From Rosa chinensis (Eukaryota; Streptophyta; Magnoliopsida; Rosales; Rosaceae), in the NCBI RefSeq assembly GCF_002994745.2, contig NC_037092.1:12701501-12765500 (forward strand): a stretch of 64,000 nt of DNA, given 5' to 3'. A program made the position numbers and the translations under genes. The first letter of the stretch is position 1. Every line of letters starts with the position of its first letter. Positions 46,441 to 59,002 of the stretch are shown piece after piece. The notes below the pieces were generated by a model, which saw only the letters and a list, made by a program, of their open reading frames with translations, did no database searches and was not told the DNA's origin.

Positions 46441-48430
46441 TAATGCTCAAAGTCCGGCGGTAGCTGATCTTTCGTTTAACGCGGGTCCGGTGGGCGGACC
46501 GCTACTCTGAGGATTTGATGGCCTCCACTAGCTGTCACACAAGAGACAGGGCGTCAGAGGGAGACCGCGTTGGGCAGTCTTCACTTCTTCGATGCCTAAG
46601 TCAGTCAATGCATATAGGCAGCATAACAATAAATGAGTAGTAATTGCGTAATTAATGAGGAGAGAGGAGAGAACCTTTTATAGGTGAGGAGAAGGTTGAT
46701 CTTCTTCTTGTTTTTGATGTGGGACTGATGTGCTTCGATACCCAGCGTCTGGAGCTTCTGATGCTACCTTGTGGCGGCGCGTCAGCTGTGATTTGGGGGC
46801 GATCCCGGGCTAGGGCGGTAGCCCGCCTGGCTGTGTCTCCCCTTGGTGAGAGTCGGTACCTCTGGCGGTACAATGAGCGTCGCTCATTATAGCTAATTAT
46901 GCTTGCAAACGTACATGCAGGTACAAGTCCCCCAAGTCCCCAGTCAAGGAGGGCAATCTTGGTTGGGGAGTTGAACGGCGGTGTGAAGCGTTATCTCCGC
47001 TTAGACTTGCAAAAAAGCATAATTAGCGTCAGTGCGTTGTCAACCATGGATTTACTGAGCGAACGCTTTATACCCTTTCGGGTGGGCCCCTGCTAGGCCC
47101 ACCAGGGAGTCCCCCACTCCCTAGCCAAGACGGACCTCCGGATGGTCGGCAAATTGTTTGTTGAGGGGAACCTGCTCGGAGCAGAGGGTGTTGGGTAGCG
47201 AGCCCAATCTTAGTACCCAAGTGACGGGGGTCAACGTACCTGATCAGGGTCGTAGACTGTTGACAAGTCCCCGTGTCCTGTGGGGACGATCTGATCGTAA
47301 CGCCGCGCGGCGGTCGTTGTCAGAGTGAGGCGTAGCCTCTGGATTCGCCGCTGGCGGATACCCCCCGCTGGTTGTAGCAGGAAACAGCGTCGCGTAGACG
47401 TGTTTGGCGGTAGTTATTGAACGGAGTTGCGCTCAGCAAAGTACGGGGTTTGCAAGACGGAGGGAGCTCTGCCGGCAGTGCTGCGTGTAGCAGAGGCTGC
47501 CTGTTGCAAGTTGATGAGTGGAAGTTCCGCTAACGGGGATTCGCTCAGCGGAGACTTCGACAGTCATAGGGTGCTAAGGGAGAACTCCCGCTGGCAGGGT
47601 TTAGCTCAGCGGACCCCAACAGTCGGAAAGTGATGGGAAGCTCCGCTAGCGGGGTTTCGCTGAGCGGACTTTGACACTTGGAAAGTGACAAGTGAGAAGT
47701 TCCGCTAGCGGGGTTTCGCTCAGCGGACTTCGATACTTGGAAAGTGACAAGTGAGAAGTTCCGCTAGCGGGGCTTTCATTAGACGCTTCGTCTGATGGCG
47801 GTTGACACGTGGCGAACCCCTAGAGGGTTAGCGTGCGGAGGCGTGTCTCCTCCGCCTAGCCGTCTCCTCGCCATTAATGCTAAGTAATGATGGATTTTGT
47901 AACTGAGGCGTCGCCTCTGTTAATCCGGAGAGTAATTGGAGTCGTGGGACACGTGTACGGTTGACATTTGTCGTTTTTCAGTGGACGGCCTAGAACTGTT
48001 TGACTTTGACATAAAAAGGGGGGAAGTTAGCATATTTGACACTTTGCTCTAAACTTTGAACTGTACTCGTCGTCTTCAAGCTCTCTGCGTCTGAGATCGG
48101 AGAAGAAGGCTGAGGCGATACTGCCGAGTTATCGTACATGGAAAAAACAGACTATCTTCGGACCCGAAGACAAGTGCTCACACTCCTACCAGAGACTCCA
48201 TCGTTGAGGTTGGTATTCTGACTTATATCCCTGTTTCATTGGATGTCTGCCTTGGCGAGTTTTTGGGTTTTGGGAATTTCTGTGTGATATGTTCTTCGTT
48301 GACGTGCTGTGAGGGTGTGAGAGTGGGTTTGGGGATGGGTTGCTGTGTTTGACAGAGTTGGGGATTTTAGGGATTTTCTAGATGGTCGAATCTGGGTTTG
48401 AGTGTGTTTGTTCTTGTTTTGGTATTTTCT
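46441..48430 (+). repeat. 2-kb direct repeat, unit 2
   Basis: The second copy of the 44400-46440 unit lies head to tail with it. It includes its own minisatellite and leader with a possible donor after CCATCGTTGAG (about 48211). Unlike unit 1 it is followed directly by the MADVIEISSSEDSG reading frame at 48525. Confidence 0.75.
47515..47775. repeat. CCGCTAGCGG minisatellite, unit 2
   Basis: About four units of 55-65 bp with AAGTTCCGCTAGCGGGG and CTCAGCGGA. The last two are nearly identical over about 60 bp. Confidence 0.85.
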
Positions 48431-48524
48431 GGGTTGAGTGTTCTTGATGTTCTTGGTCACTGACTGATATAGGGATAGGTTAGATCTTGTGTGAGCTTAC
48501 TGATTTGGGTTTTAGGGTTTTGGG

Positions 48525-49862
48525 ATGGCCGACGTCATAGAGATTTCAAGCAGTGAGGATTCCGGATCTGAAGTGTCGTTCAGCGCGGCGGATAAAATAT
48601 TTATTGACTCGTTGCATCCTTCTGCCCGTGCAGGAACCTCACTGCCAGAACCGCTAGAGGTCGAGCCGCTACAAACCATACCTTGGGACGTAGCCATGGG
48701 TCGTGATCCGCGTCCAGAAAGTTCTAGGGCCGGGGAGGCTGCCGCTGCTCAAAATTTGCGCGATGAGTGGTTAGCAAGCAATAGTGCCGCCAGCGGCTCT
48801 GCTGACGGGGAAGATGTAGCGGGGAAGGATGCCAAGTCGGCGTGGGTCCTCCAGGACGGCACCCCCATCGACGAGGCGGGAGGCAGGATGACCGTTGCTG
48901 CAGTTAACCGGCTGAAGTGGATGTTTCGGTTGCCCATAGTGGTGAAGTTACGCCTGCCAAAGGTGGAGGAGAAGGCCTCGATTCTTCCAGCGCGGTTTGC
49001 CGCCGCGCACGAGGCGATATTCCGCTAGGGAGTGACATTCCAGCTGGTGCCCAATCTTCAGATCTTGGTATGCGAGTTTGGCATTGCCTTTGGGCAGGTC
49101 TGCCCCAACATGTGGCGGTTGATGCTGGCGCTGAACTCGTTGTGGCGGTTGTCCGGTTGCGAAGGACCGACCGTGGCGGAGGTACTATACTTCTACGAAC
49201 TGGTGTACGTGAAGCGCCAGGGTTGCAGAGGGCAAGTAAACCTCAGTCGTCACCAAGGAGCGCCCAAGCTGATCGAGAACCTGAGGGATTCAATGTCATA
49301 CTGGCGGGGGACCTTCTATGTTGCCACGACGGGGTGGGAATACCAGGCGGGGTCTAACGAGGGGGAGCCGACGTTTAGGATTAAGTCGGAGTTTCAGCCT
49401 ATCCGAGGTTGTTTGTCAGTTTCCGTCGAACATGTCTGGCGGTTTTTTTTTTTTTTAATATTTTTTTACAGCCTTGTACTCTGTATTGATAGTGACCTTT
49501 TTTGTGCAGCGGGGTTGCCGTATAACCTGACTGGCGAAGAAGAGTGCCGCGTGGCGCGTATCAGAGGTTGCTGGCGGAATCGCAACTTGCTGGATTTTCG
49601 TCTTCTTACAGGTTGGGAGTTGTTGGTCGATCAACAACTGACTCGTGCCATTGGTAAGCACTCTCCGCCATGCCGCACTTTTAAAGAGATTGTTCCATGT
49701 TGATGGTTTTGTTGTTTTTTTTTTGTAGAAACTCCGCCGAGGAACAAAGCGAGCCGTGACGCCTTTACGAAAGCCATAGACCGTGCTGAGATCGACAACT
49801 TCTTGGAGGCCATGGAGTCGGCTCCCGAGCACCGCGAACCTTGTGCCCCTTGGTTCCAGCCT
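48525..49862 (+). pseudogene. Transposase_28-like ('putative gypsy-type transposon') protein gene
   Basis: ATG at 48525 (MADVIEISSSEDSGSE). An acidic N-terminus is followed by the domain GVTFQLVPNLQILVCEFG ... PNMWRLMLALNSLW ... SMSYWRGTFYVATTGWEY. A TAG at 49026-49028 breaks the frame where the family pattern suggests Gln; the frame then resumes unchanged. Likely introns: about 49406-49509 and about 49652-49728 (TTTTTTTTGTAG). It ends abruptly near 49862 against an oppositely oriented relative. Such proteins are carried by large plant retroelements; their function is unknown. The family match is from memory of the pattern. Confidence 0.6.
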
Positions 49863-51264
49863 CCTCCTCGGCCCGCTGATTGAGATACTCCAGAAAGGCA
49901 TAGGGAAACCTCAGATACATCTTATCAGGTAGCGACATACTTACCCGATGATCTGTCATACGCACCGTATCTGGCAAGTCAACGTCCACTTGCCTGGCCA
50001 TCAGCGATTCTCGCAACAACCCTTGAATAATAGTATCAAGGTCAACATCAGCATATGGGGCATCGCTCTTGCTCAGCACTTCTCTCGGCATATCCGCTGC
50101 GAAATAAACAAACAACGTCAGTAGGGAAACCACACAGCATAGGATAACACACCAAGCAAAAGGAGAACCCCTCACCTGGAAACCACCCCAACTCAAATCT
50201 CTCATATATCGGAAGCCTACACAAATGATAGAACCCCCTCGATCTCTTCGGAAACGCACCCATCACCCTCACCACACACTTCCGCTCCAACATGGTCAAA
50301 TTCACCTCATGCCTCACTACGATACACAAAAACGTTATTAGTACAGACCAAAGGAAAGAAAACCCACCAAAAGGACAATCACGATGCATAGATAGGTTGG
50401 AACTGGCTCGGGGCCTGGTGCACCATATCCAGATTTTGCCACAGGCCGCCTACTAAGCACGGCCTCCCCCGCCAACGTGCATAAATGTTCGACGATAAGT
50501 CTTTGATAATGGCACGGCCGTGCACCCTGAAATTCACGCACCCACTATCGCCATCTTTAGTCGAGTAGTGCATTTTGAACATAGAATTGAACTCGCCGAT
50601 ACTGGGACACAAAAACTTGCTCAGCTTTCACAGCAGCAATACTTTCATTATTTGCCTCAATGGATTGGGCGATAGCTGCCCTACCGATATTTTCAAGTAA
50701 GACAGCAGATACTGTAATTCCTCGGGTAACGGGAACGTCAACCCACACCTGAGTTGATACTCGTAAAAGCCTGCCCAGCCCAACCTGGGATGACTAAATG
50801 TCTCGCCATCCCTCAACGGGCGCAACAGGACGTTGTCCGAAATAGCCCAAGTGGCTCTCATTTCGGCGATCCGCTCTTCTATCATACTCAGACCCGGCTA
50901 ATCAATAGGTGTATTGCCAATGCGCAATCGCCCACGGGGCGTATGCAGGATCTCCAACACCTCGGCATCATCTACATCGGGTACATCGAGCACCACGGGT
51001 CCCTCAACCCTACCCGGAACTCCTTGAGACCAACCCTCGCTACTTCCTTAAGAACTCCCCTCGACACCAGCGCTGAGCTCCCCCACCACCTCCTAGGGAA
51101 TCGGCCTCGCCAACTCCCCGGGGATCACCCGAGGCGCCCCCGCAAGAACCACCTCTACCGTGATTGCGAGAAGCACCTTCTCCCCAGCCACGAGGCGCAC
51201 CAACACCACCACGGGAGGTTTCTCCCCCTCCACGCCTAGCGCGATTGCGGTTCTCACGCACCAT
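49770..51264 (-). pseudogene. Second Transposase_28-like gene, opposite strand
   Basis: Starts at MVRENRNRARRGGGETSRGG (51264), a Gly/Arg-rich N-terminus. Then, in separate open pieces, IEERIAEMRATWAISDNVLL and GLTFPLPEELQYLLSYLKI (50628-50885), DGDSGCVNFRVHGRAIIK and GGLWQNLDMVHQAPSQF (50379-50612), and LPDKMYLRFPYAFLEYLNQR (about 49867-49935). Pieces are separated by possible introns (for example about 50050-50100 and 50290-50380) and by frame changes. The junction with the plus-strand gene lies near 49865. No full-length product can be assembled with confidence. Confidence 0.5.
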
Positions 51265-51799
51265 ACTCCGAGTGATATAGATAGCTGACTGGTCGTTTTC
51301 TTTTTATATCGCCTTCCTCCGGACTCCCTCACAAAATTTCAAATCTTCAAGCCCTACCCGGAGCAACCAAATGAGACTCAGCTCGACCCAAAATCCAACC
51401 CCTCCAAAACCTCGCCAAATCTAACGCAACCCAGAACCCGCCGGTAAATTGCCCTCCCGGAGTACGACCCTTCATAAGACCCATGCACACCAATACCCTC
51501 AGATAAACCCAGAAAATTCAAGAGACGGCGTACCTATTCACTCCTTTGATTTAAATACATAGAGAACGACGACTACTCTAAGTCCAGTCAAAAGCTTTCC
51601 ACATAACTACGACCCCAACCTTACCCAGTTCTTCTCACAAGCTCCAACATGAACGCAGGAACAGTAACCATCTCCACATCTCTCCTCTGTCCTTATATAA
51701 GGACCTCGAGAACACCGAGACAGTTGGACGTGCAAGGACGACAACCCCAGATCTCACCACGTGTCCGACATCCCTGAGCCTTACAGAAGTTGTGCGCCG
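51265..51799. other. Upstream region of the minus-strand gene
   Basis: A palindromic CTTATATAAG at 51692-51701 could serve as a TATA box for the minus-strand gene. No coding sequence was seen. Confidence 0.4.
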
Positions 51800-52560
51800 T
51801 CGCCTCGGCTACTCACCACTCTGCCATTATTACACGTTACGGATCCCAGTACACCGGTCTTCCCGCACACGAAAACAAATAAGGTCACCACACGTGTCAA
51901 CGGGGTATAGCATATGCGCTAAAAGACTCATGCAACCCCTCCACAGATTCGCGATAGCGACACCATGTCGATTGACAAAGCAACCTACTCACCCCAGCCA
52001 AGACTCCTCTTAAGTGGGGACTTGGGGGACTGGGGGGTAATGGCTGTACGGAAGCCACGTAGCATAAACTCGCCTTGAGTTTCCGATACTTTTTCCAGCT
52101 ACAAACTCCCCACCCAAGAGAACTCTTGACTGGGAACTTGTTGGTATGCACATACCTCCTAAGCACATGTATCGGAAGCACAAGACTCGTATTGCCAATA
52201 CACCACCGAGGTAAGCTCCCAGCTGGGGGTTCTGATATCCCTCGAAACAATATCGGGATCCCGAGAGTCCCACATCGAAAGAAACGGAGCCAAGCTCCCA
52301 CAAACATCCTACATTAAGGCCATCTCCAACAACCTAGAGAGGTAACTGTTTATTAGCACTCTCCATTATCATTATCTTATCCGATACTGACTTAGGTATC
52401 GGAGCGTTGAAGGCAGGCAAACCCGGTCTTCCCTCTTACCTTCGTTTGTTTTACAGATAAGCGAGACTGATAGCGATAGTAGCAGACCGATACAACCCGT
52501 GTTCAGTTGGACTAGACTGCTCTCGAGACCACTGAAACAGGAATGGTGACCCAGCACCTA
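51800..52560 (+). mobile_element. LTR-like segment (solo or partial)
   Basis: Contains GTGGGGACTTGGGGGACTGG (52014-52033) and GACTTAGGTATCGGAGCG with GGCAGGCAAACCCGG (about 52389-52424), phrases typical of plant gypsy LTRs in plus orientation. Exact ends and target duplication could not be fixed. Confidence 0.4.
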
Positions 52561-52599
52561 GCGCCTAAGCGACCGCCTAGGCCGTTTTTTAGAACCATG

Positions 52600-55500
52600 A
52601 ACTTAGTACATGTTCCTTCTAACTCTTGGTGCCTAGATAGTGGTTCCCCTATTCACATAGCTAATACCTTGTAGGGATTCATAAAAAGGAGAACACCAAA
52701 TAAAGGCCATAGGAGTTGTTCGAAGGGAATGGAATGAATGTTGCAGTAGAGGCCATAGGAGTTGTTAGGCTTTTGTTAGGATCTGGTTTTTTGTTAGAAT
52801 TGTGTAATGTTTTCTATGCACCTTCCATGAGAAGGAATTTGATTTCTTGTTCTCAACTTGTTGACAATGATTTCAGTTTTTTCGTTAATAAAATTGAGTG
52901 GAAATTATTTTATGATAATTCTGCTGTTGGCAATGCTTTTCGATTTAATGGCTTATGGCAATTGGAATGTTCATATCCAAATGAGTATTTTCTTGTTGAA
53001 TCTGCTGGTGTAAAAAAAAAAACATTAATCAATGAAAAATCTTGTACTCTTTGGCATAAAAGATTAGGACATATTTCTAAAGAAAGAATGCATAAATTAA
53101 TCAAAGAAAACATTTTGTCTGATTTGGATTTTTCTGATTATGATGTCTATGTTGATTGCATTAAAGGAAAGCTGCAAACTTTAAAAAGAAAGGGTCAACT
53201 AGGAGTCTGCAACCTCTAGAGCTAATTCATACTGATATATGTGGTCCATTCTAGACCCAAACCATATTGCTGACTATTTTATTACCTTCATTGACGACTA
53301 TTCTAGGTTTTGTTATTTGTACCTTATTTCAAAAAGATCACAAGCACTTGAAAAATTTAAGATTTTTAAAACGGAAGTTGAAAATCAGTTGGAAAGAACA
53401 ATTAAGGTAGTGAGATCTGACAGGGGAGGAGAATACTACGGAAAATATGATGAAATAGGGCAACATAAAGGACCTTTTGCATTGTTTTTAGAGGAATGTG
53501 GAATTGTAGCTCAATACACAACACCTGGGACACCTTAGTAGATTGGGGTAGCTGAGAGGAAGAATAGGACATTGTTGAATATGGTTAGAAGCATGATGTG
53601 CAGTACTGGACTTCCTAAATTCTTATGAGGTGAGGCATTGAAGACAGCAAATTATATATGCAATAGGGTGCCTAGTAAAGCGATAGATAAAACTCCATTT
53701 GAACTTTGGATTGGTAGAAAACCTAGTTTGGCACACCTACACATTTGGGGAAGCAAGGCTGAGGCTAGACCATATGATCCGTAGGAGAAAAAGCTAGATT
53801 CCAAGATTGTCAGCAGTTTCTTCATAGGTTTTCCAGAAAAATCTAAGGGTTTTAGGTTCTACTATCCCAAATATCATCTGAGGATCATTGAAACAAGGAA
53901 TGCTAAATTTATCAAAGAAACTCAGTTGCAAGAAAAGGAGGATTTAAGCGATTTTCTCATAGAACAAGAAGAAGCAGTAGCACAAAGTTTATCTCAGCAA
54001 CATCAAAATTCAGAAACCTTCTTCTCACCTATGTCAGTTGTTCACCCTTCTGTTAGTACACTTCCTGATGAAGAAAATCTGGAAAACCATGTTCTTGAGC
54101 TGATCATTCCCATTGAAAACCATCACAATTACAATCCATAGATGCCAGATCAACTTGTAGTGCAAGAACCTCCATCACAACCACAACCACAGCCTATTCA
54201 ACCATTAAGACAATCGCAGAGAGTAAGGAGGTCAGCAATCCCTGATGATTACATAGTTTACTTTCAAGAAACAGATTTTGATTTAGGGGAAGAGAGTGAT
54301 CCTGTCACCTATAACCAAGCTGTAGATAGTATTCAATCTAAACAATGGAAGAAAGCTATGTCTGAGTTGCAATCTATGAGTGACAATGCAGTTTGGGGAT
54401 TATCAAAGTTGCCTCCTAATGTCAAACATATAGACTACAAGTGGGTGTTCAAAACAAAGAAAAATTCAGATGGGAGTGTAGAACGACATAAAGCTAGATT
54501 AGTGGCGAAGGGTTTTACATAGAGAGTAGGGGTAGATTACAATGAGACTTTTTTCCCCTGTTTTAACAAAGGATTCTTTTCGTATTATTATGGCTTTGGT
54601 TGCACACTATAACATGGAATTACACCAAATGGACGTAAAAACTGCTTTTTTGAATGGAGATCTGCATGAGGATATCTATATGACACAACCTAAGGGGTTT
54701 ATTGCTTCTAGGAATGAAAGTTTAGCCTGCAAACTTAAGAAATCTATCTTTGGATTAAAATAAGCCTCGAGACAGTGGTATTTAAAATTTGATTATGTGA
54801 TTAAGTTTAGTTTTGAAGAAAATCCTCTTGATGAATGTGTATACTTGAAGACTAGTGGGAGCAGATTTATTTATTTTATTTTGTATGTCAATGATATTCT
54901 TCTTGCCAGTAGTGACTTAAATTTGTTTAATGAAACTAAGTCTTTTCTATCTAGAAACTTTAATATGAAAGATTTACGAGATGCATCATATGTTCTGGGT
55001 ATAGAGATTGCCAGGGATAGAACTCGAGGTCTTTTGGGATTATCTCAAAGAAATTATATAGAAAAGTTGTTGAAGTGGTTTAAGATGGAAAAATGTGCTC
55101 CTGGTGATGCTCTTATGACAAAAGGAGATATGTTGTATAAAGATCAATGCCCTAGAAATAGCTTAGAACAAGAGGCAATGAAGGATAAGCCTTATGCCTC
55201 ATTGGTAGGTACCCTCATGTATGCGCAGGTCTGCACTAGACCTGACATAGCCTACTCAGTTGGAATACTTGGAAGATTTCAAACTAATCCTGGACATGCA
55301 CATTAGGTTGCTGGAAAAAAGGTCTTGAGATATTTGCAGAAGACCAAAGATCATATGTTAGTGTATAAGAAGGTAGATGGTCAAGAACTTGCTGTGTTTG
55401 GTTTCTTTGATGTAGATTTTGTGGGAAAACAAAAGGTTCAGCAACAAAGAAAATCAACTTCTGGTTTATTTTTATGTTGGCTGGTGGCGCTATTTCATGG

Positions 55501-55887
55501 AAGAGTGTGAAACAGACTAGTATCACTACCTCTACCATGTATGCTGAATTTGTTGCTTTGTATGAGGCAACTATTCATGGAGTGTGGCTTAGAAATTTTA
55601 TTAGAGGCATGAATGTTATAGATATCATACACAGACCCTTGCCAATATAATATGATAACAGTGCTGTACTGTTCTTTTCAAAGAACAATAAGAGATCTTC
55701 AAAATCTAAATTCGTGGATCCAAAATATCTATTGGTAAGAGAGAAAGTAAAGCCTGAAGAAATCTGTGTAGAACATGTGTCTTCTGAGGATATGTTGGCT
55801 GTTCCATTCACTAAACCATTATCTGTTGCAGTTTTTAAAGAACATGTTAAGAATATAGGTTTAGTTGAGTCTTTAGATCTTGTTTGA
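52600..55887 (+). pseudogene. Decayed copia pol (protease to RNase H)
   Basis: Order: protease-like WCLDSGSPIHIAN, GAG-pre-integrase LWHKRLGHISKERM, integrase with DDYSRF, VRSDRGGEY and GVAERKNRT, reverse transcriptase with KWVFKTKKNSDG and DVKTAFLNGDL, and RNase H. Many stops, for example a double TAG at 53536-53541, TAG at 54520 and TAA at 54761. The reverse transcriptase site reads YVND in place of YVDD (about 54886). Gag is missing. It is more distant from the young copia element than a sister copy would be. Not functional. Confidence 0.9.
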
Positions 55888-56674
55888 ATCAATGGGAGCT
55901 TATAATTTGTTTTAGAAGCTCAGCTTGGATGTAATTTTCATTAAAGAACATCTTTGTTAAAGAACATCTTAATTTGTATTTTCTGATTTATATGGATGAT
56001 GAATCAATTAAGTTTTATTATTGCAACTTGAATTTGGTGTTTGTATGACTGCAGTAAATTACGAAATAAATGTACATATATGCCTGTGTTTGGAAATTTG
56101 ACTTTATGCAGGATAAGAAGGCTAAGAGCAGCTATTTATGATCCATACTAAGCTGTCATTTTGGTTTTGGACAGTGAGCAGAGGATCAAGATTCTCTTTG
56201 AGATTTCGCAGGCTTCAATTTGAAGCATTTATAGCTCTGAAACTTTTCAGAAGCTAAAGGAGGACCATGTATGAGGTATAAAGTATAAATCACAATGCAG
56301 ACTCTTCATATGTTAATTTTCATGTTCTATTGGGGACTTGCATGATTATAGTTATGTTCTTGTGACTTTTCAGAAGCTAAAGGAGGACCATGTATGAGGT
56401 ATAAAGTATAAATCACAATGCAGACGCTTCATATGTTAATTTTCATGTTCTGTTGGGGACTTGCATGATTATAGTTCTGTTCTTGTGATCATAGAGTGCT
56501 ATCATTGTCAGATTTCTTTGGTAGTTTTCTATGGTTCATTTACAGCAATTACTTTTGTGAAAGTCTTGAAATTAGGTTCTGCGTTATTGTGTAATAATAA
56601 GTTATCACTAAGGAGTACTTGTAAATCTTGTTTTATTGGTTAATGAAGCTAGGATGAAAGTCCAAGTGGGAGAA
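55888..56674. other. 3' non-coding part of copia element 2
   Basis: Lies between the pol end and the 3' LTR. Holds a 123-bp tandem duplication and AAGTGGGAGAA (56664-56674), a likely polypurine tract. No gene seen. Confidence 0.5.
56242..56487. repeat. 123-bp tandem duplication
   Basis: 56242-56364 and 56365-56487 start ACTTTTCAGAAGCTAAAGGA and differ at only a few bases. Confidence 0.9.
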
Positions 56675-57161
56675 TGTAAAACCTAATTGGACTATCATAC
56701 AATACGGAACTTCATTAATCACAATATAAGATCATCTTAGGAACTAGAATTAACGATTACACAATATGATGCAATCCGGATAACATGCAAATAAGGAAGT
56801 GTGATTATACTCTTTGCAGGTTCAGGAAACCTAATCCTATGTGGACTATAATTAGTTTACTTAGACATGGGCTAAAGTATGCTTTGTAGAGGAGTTGAAT
56901 CCATGATTCACAAGGAAATCTTTATGGGAAGGTTTAGGAATCATCAACTCCTATATAAAGGAAGGTCCTTGTTCTCACAATAAATCAAGCAATATTGTCT
57001 ACCCCATTATAGACTGCTAAAGCTAGCATTGGAGAAAACAGAAGACTTGTGCTTTCGGCATTGCAATGGCTTCTACATCATCAGGTTAGTAATTCTTCAT
57101 CGAATTATGGTTTGTGTTTCTTAAATGTATATGATGGATGTTTGTTTGTGTTATTCTTACA
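56675..57161 (+). repeat. 3' LTR of copia element 2
   Basis: TGTAAAACC to TTCTTACA, 487 bp, directly after a purine tract. Copy E of the low-copy repeat starts right after it. The 5' LTR was not found. Confidence 0.65.
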
Positions 57162-57280
57162 TATCGTAGATCATTAACAATAAGCCCTTTCTTAATTTTG
57201 TATGTTATTATCAACTTCTAGAAATTAAGGCACATTGCTTCAAACTCGTTTTACATGTAATATATTTGTAGTCTTGCAGA

Positions 57281-58172
57281 GGGTTGGATTCGGTACTAAA
57301 CCGAGGCCTTTTCACTGAAACCATCTGCTGAATCGACCACCATCGGTATATGATTTTTCAAACCGTTTCCTATCCGACATAGTTGGTATAGGTCAGTTTT
57401 GGGTGATTTGTGGCCTGAAATTAGAGGTTATTTTGGCATCGCTGGTGACTCAAACGAGGCCTAATTGGTCACCAAGGGTGTGTGACTAACGGAGGTTGTT
57501 GCGGTGGAAGCACATCACGTCAAAGCAGCCATCGAAGATTCAAATCTCATCTAGAGTTTTCCTTGGAGATGACTAGATGAGGACAATCTGATGATGCTAA
57601 TAATGGAGAAAAGTAGAAGATGAAGGAAATAGAAGAAGAGAAAGATGAAAGAACTGGAAGAAAGAAAAATAAATGGGAGAAGAAACTGATAGAGATGAAA
57701 GATGAGGATGAATAGAGAGAAGAAACTGATGGAGATGAAAGATGAATGGTTTCTGATTTCTGAATATGATGGTCGAATGGATTGATGGAACACGATGAGG
57801 TCTTTTTGTTTGTTTTCTTTTAATTCTATAGCTTAAGAAGTAATAAATATACAAATTGCAGTATACATAATGAAAGCAACTCATGCTCTAGTGGTTGAGA
57901 GTTAAGCTACTGAGTAAGAGGATAGGGGTTCGACCCCTACCTCCAACCAAATTTTATCTATTTTGTGTATTATTTGGTGTGTATACAAGTATGTGTACAT
58001 GTATACGGTCGGTATGGTATACCAATAGTAAGCAAAACTTCATACCGTAGCGTAGCCGAAAACCCATTTCGGTACAGTGGGGCCTAGCCAAAAGTCGGTA
58101 GGCCGAAATACTCGGCCCATTTCAGTATGGTCCGGTTCGAAATTCGGCTGGTTTGGCCCAAATTGCCATCCC
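57281..58172. mobile_element. 892-bp insertion, probably hAT- or MULE-like non-autonomous element
   Basis: TAGTCTTGCAGA occurs at 57269-57280 and 58173-58184; copy B has the site once. Ends (GGGTTGGATTCGGTAC, and on the opposite strand GGATGGCAATTTGGGCC) are only roughly inverted. CGGTATGGTATACC near 58011 is typical of such elements. The exact target length (8-12 bp) and superfamily are open. No transposase. Confidence 0.6.
57880..57960 (+). other. tRNA-like segment with A and B boxes (possible SINE)
   Basis: TCTAGTGGTTGAGAG (A-box-like) and GGTTCGACCCC (57927-57937, B box) stand about 35 bp apart, followed by a T-rich tail. Spacing and motifs fit a tRNA-derived SINE head. No cloverleaf could be closed, so it is not called a tRNA gene. 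Confidence 0.5.
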
Positions 58173-58184
58173 TAGTCTTGCAGA

Positions 58185-58353
58185 TGTATCTAGCTAGCAG
58201 CTGCGACAACTCATTCTATATATATAGTACGTAATGTATTAGCTAGCACCTCCGGCAACTCATTCCATATATATATTACGTAATATTGTATTAGCTAGCA
58301 GCTCCGGCAACTCATTATATATATATATATATAGTATGTAATGTATTAGCTGC
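58185..58353. repeat. Three 55-65-bp tandem units in copy E
   Basis: AGCTAGCA(G/C)CT(C/G)CG(G/A)CAACTCATT plus a (TA)n stretch and ACGTAATGTATTAG occurs three times. Copy B has one unit (about 5877-5915). Confidence 0.8.
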
Positions 58354-58514
58354 AGGCTCTTGATCGATTGCTTTCGAATTCGGGTAGCTCTTTTTAAAAC
58401 TGTAGTAGTACTGCCCATCAGTATAAAAATGACTGGTTGACTATTCACTAGTTCAATCAGATGGAATTATTGGTTATTATTTTAGAATAATATGAGATTT
58501 TATTGGATTGACTT

Positions 58515-59002
58515 TGTACATACCTCTACTAATATGGAGAATTTGCTACATCAACAAGCATCAGTAACACCCTCTTAGTGGGCTCACAAGCCATAGTGGG
58601 ACCCAACCACAATATATATCTCGTACCTTGACACTCAAGCTACCCTGTGGAAGTTGGAAGCCGCCAAGAACTTACCGGGAAGCCACCTTCCCGGCCTTGC
58701 CAAGATGCCTCCATGATAAGCTTTCTACACTTGAATAGAGGTTTCTTGTCCCACATTAGAAAACATGTAAAGGAAGGAGCCTCCCTCTCCTGTAAAAGGA
58801 AACTCCTTCCCACTTAGTCTACATCTCATTACATCTCTTGTAATCATGTTGGGCCGCAAGACCCAAACACATATAGTACAATATTGAAGTGGACGTAGTC
58901 TCCTACTAAGGCGGGAGACGAACCACTATACATCTTGTCTTCTCTCTATCTTACTCTCTTTCTCTAACGTTAACTAAGACCCACTAGTCACACATGTTAA
59001 CA
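58515..59002 (+). repeat. LTR of a further gypsy-type element
   Basis: TGTACATACC to CATGTTAACA, 488 bp. TGGTGCCATCTGTGGGAA follows, the form of a gypsy primer site. Its partner LTR is not in the window. Confidence 0.65.

Larger units (their letters stand above)
57162..58514 (+). repeat. Low-copy repeat, copy E
   Basis: Starts TATCGTAGATCATTAACAAT like copy B at about 5753. It continues to the equivalent of about 6110 (GGATTGACTT). Interrupted by an 892-bp insertion at 57281-58172 and cut at 58514 by an LTR. It may continue copy D across the 13.5 kb of elements between them. Confidence 0.85.

Noticed and set aside
57880..57960. Functional tRNA gene
   Set aside because: A- and B-box-like motifs are present, but the acceptor stem and cloverleaf do not form; a SINE-like origin is more likely.
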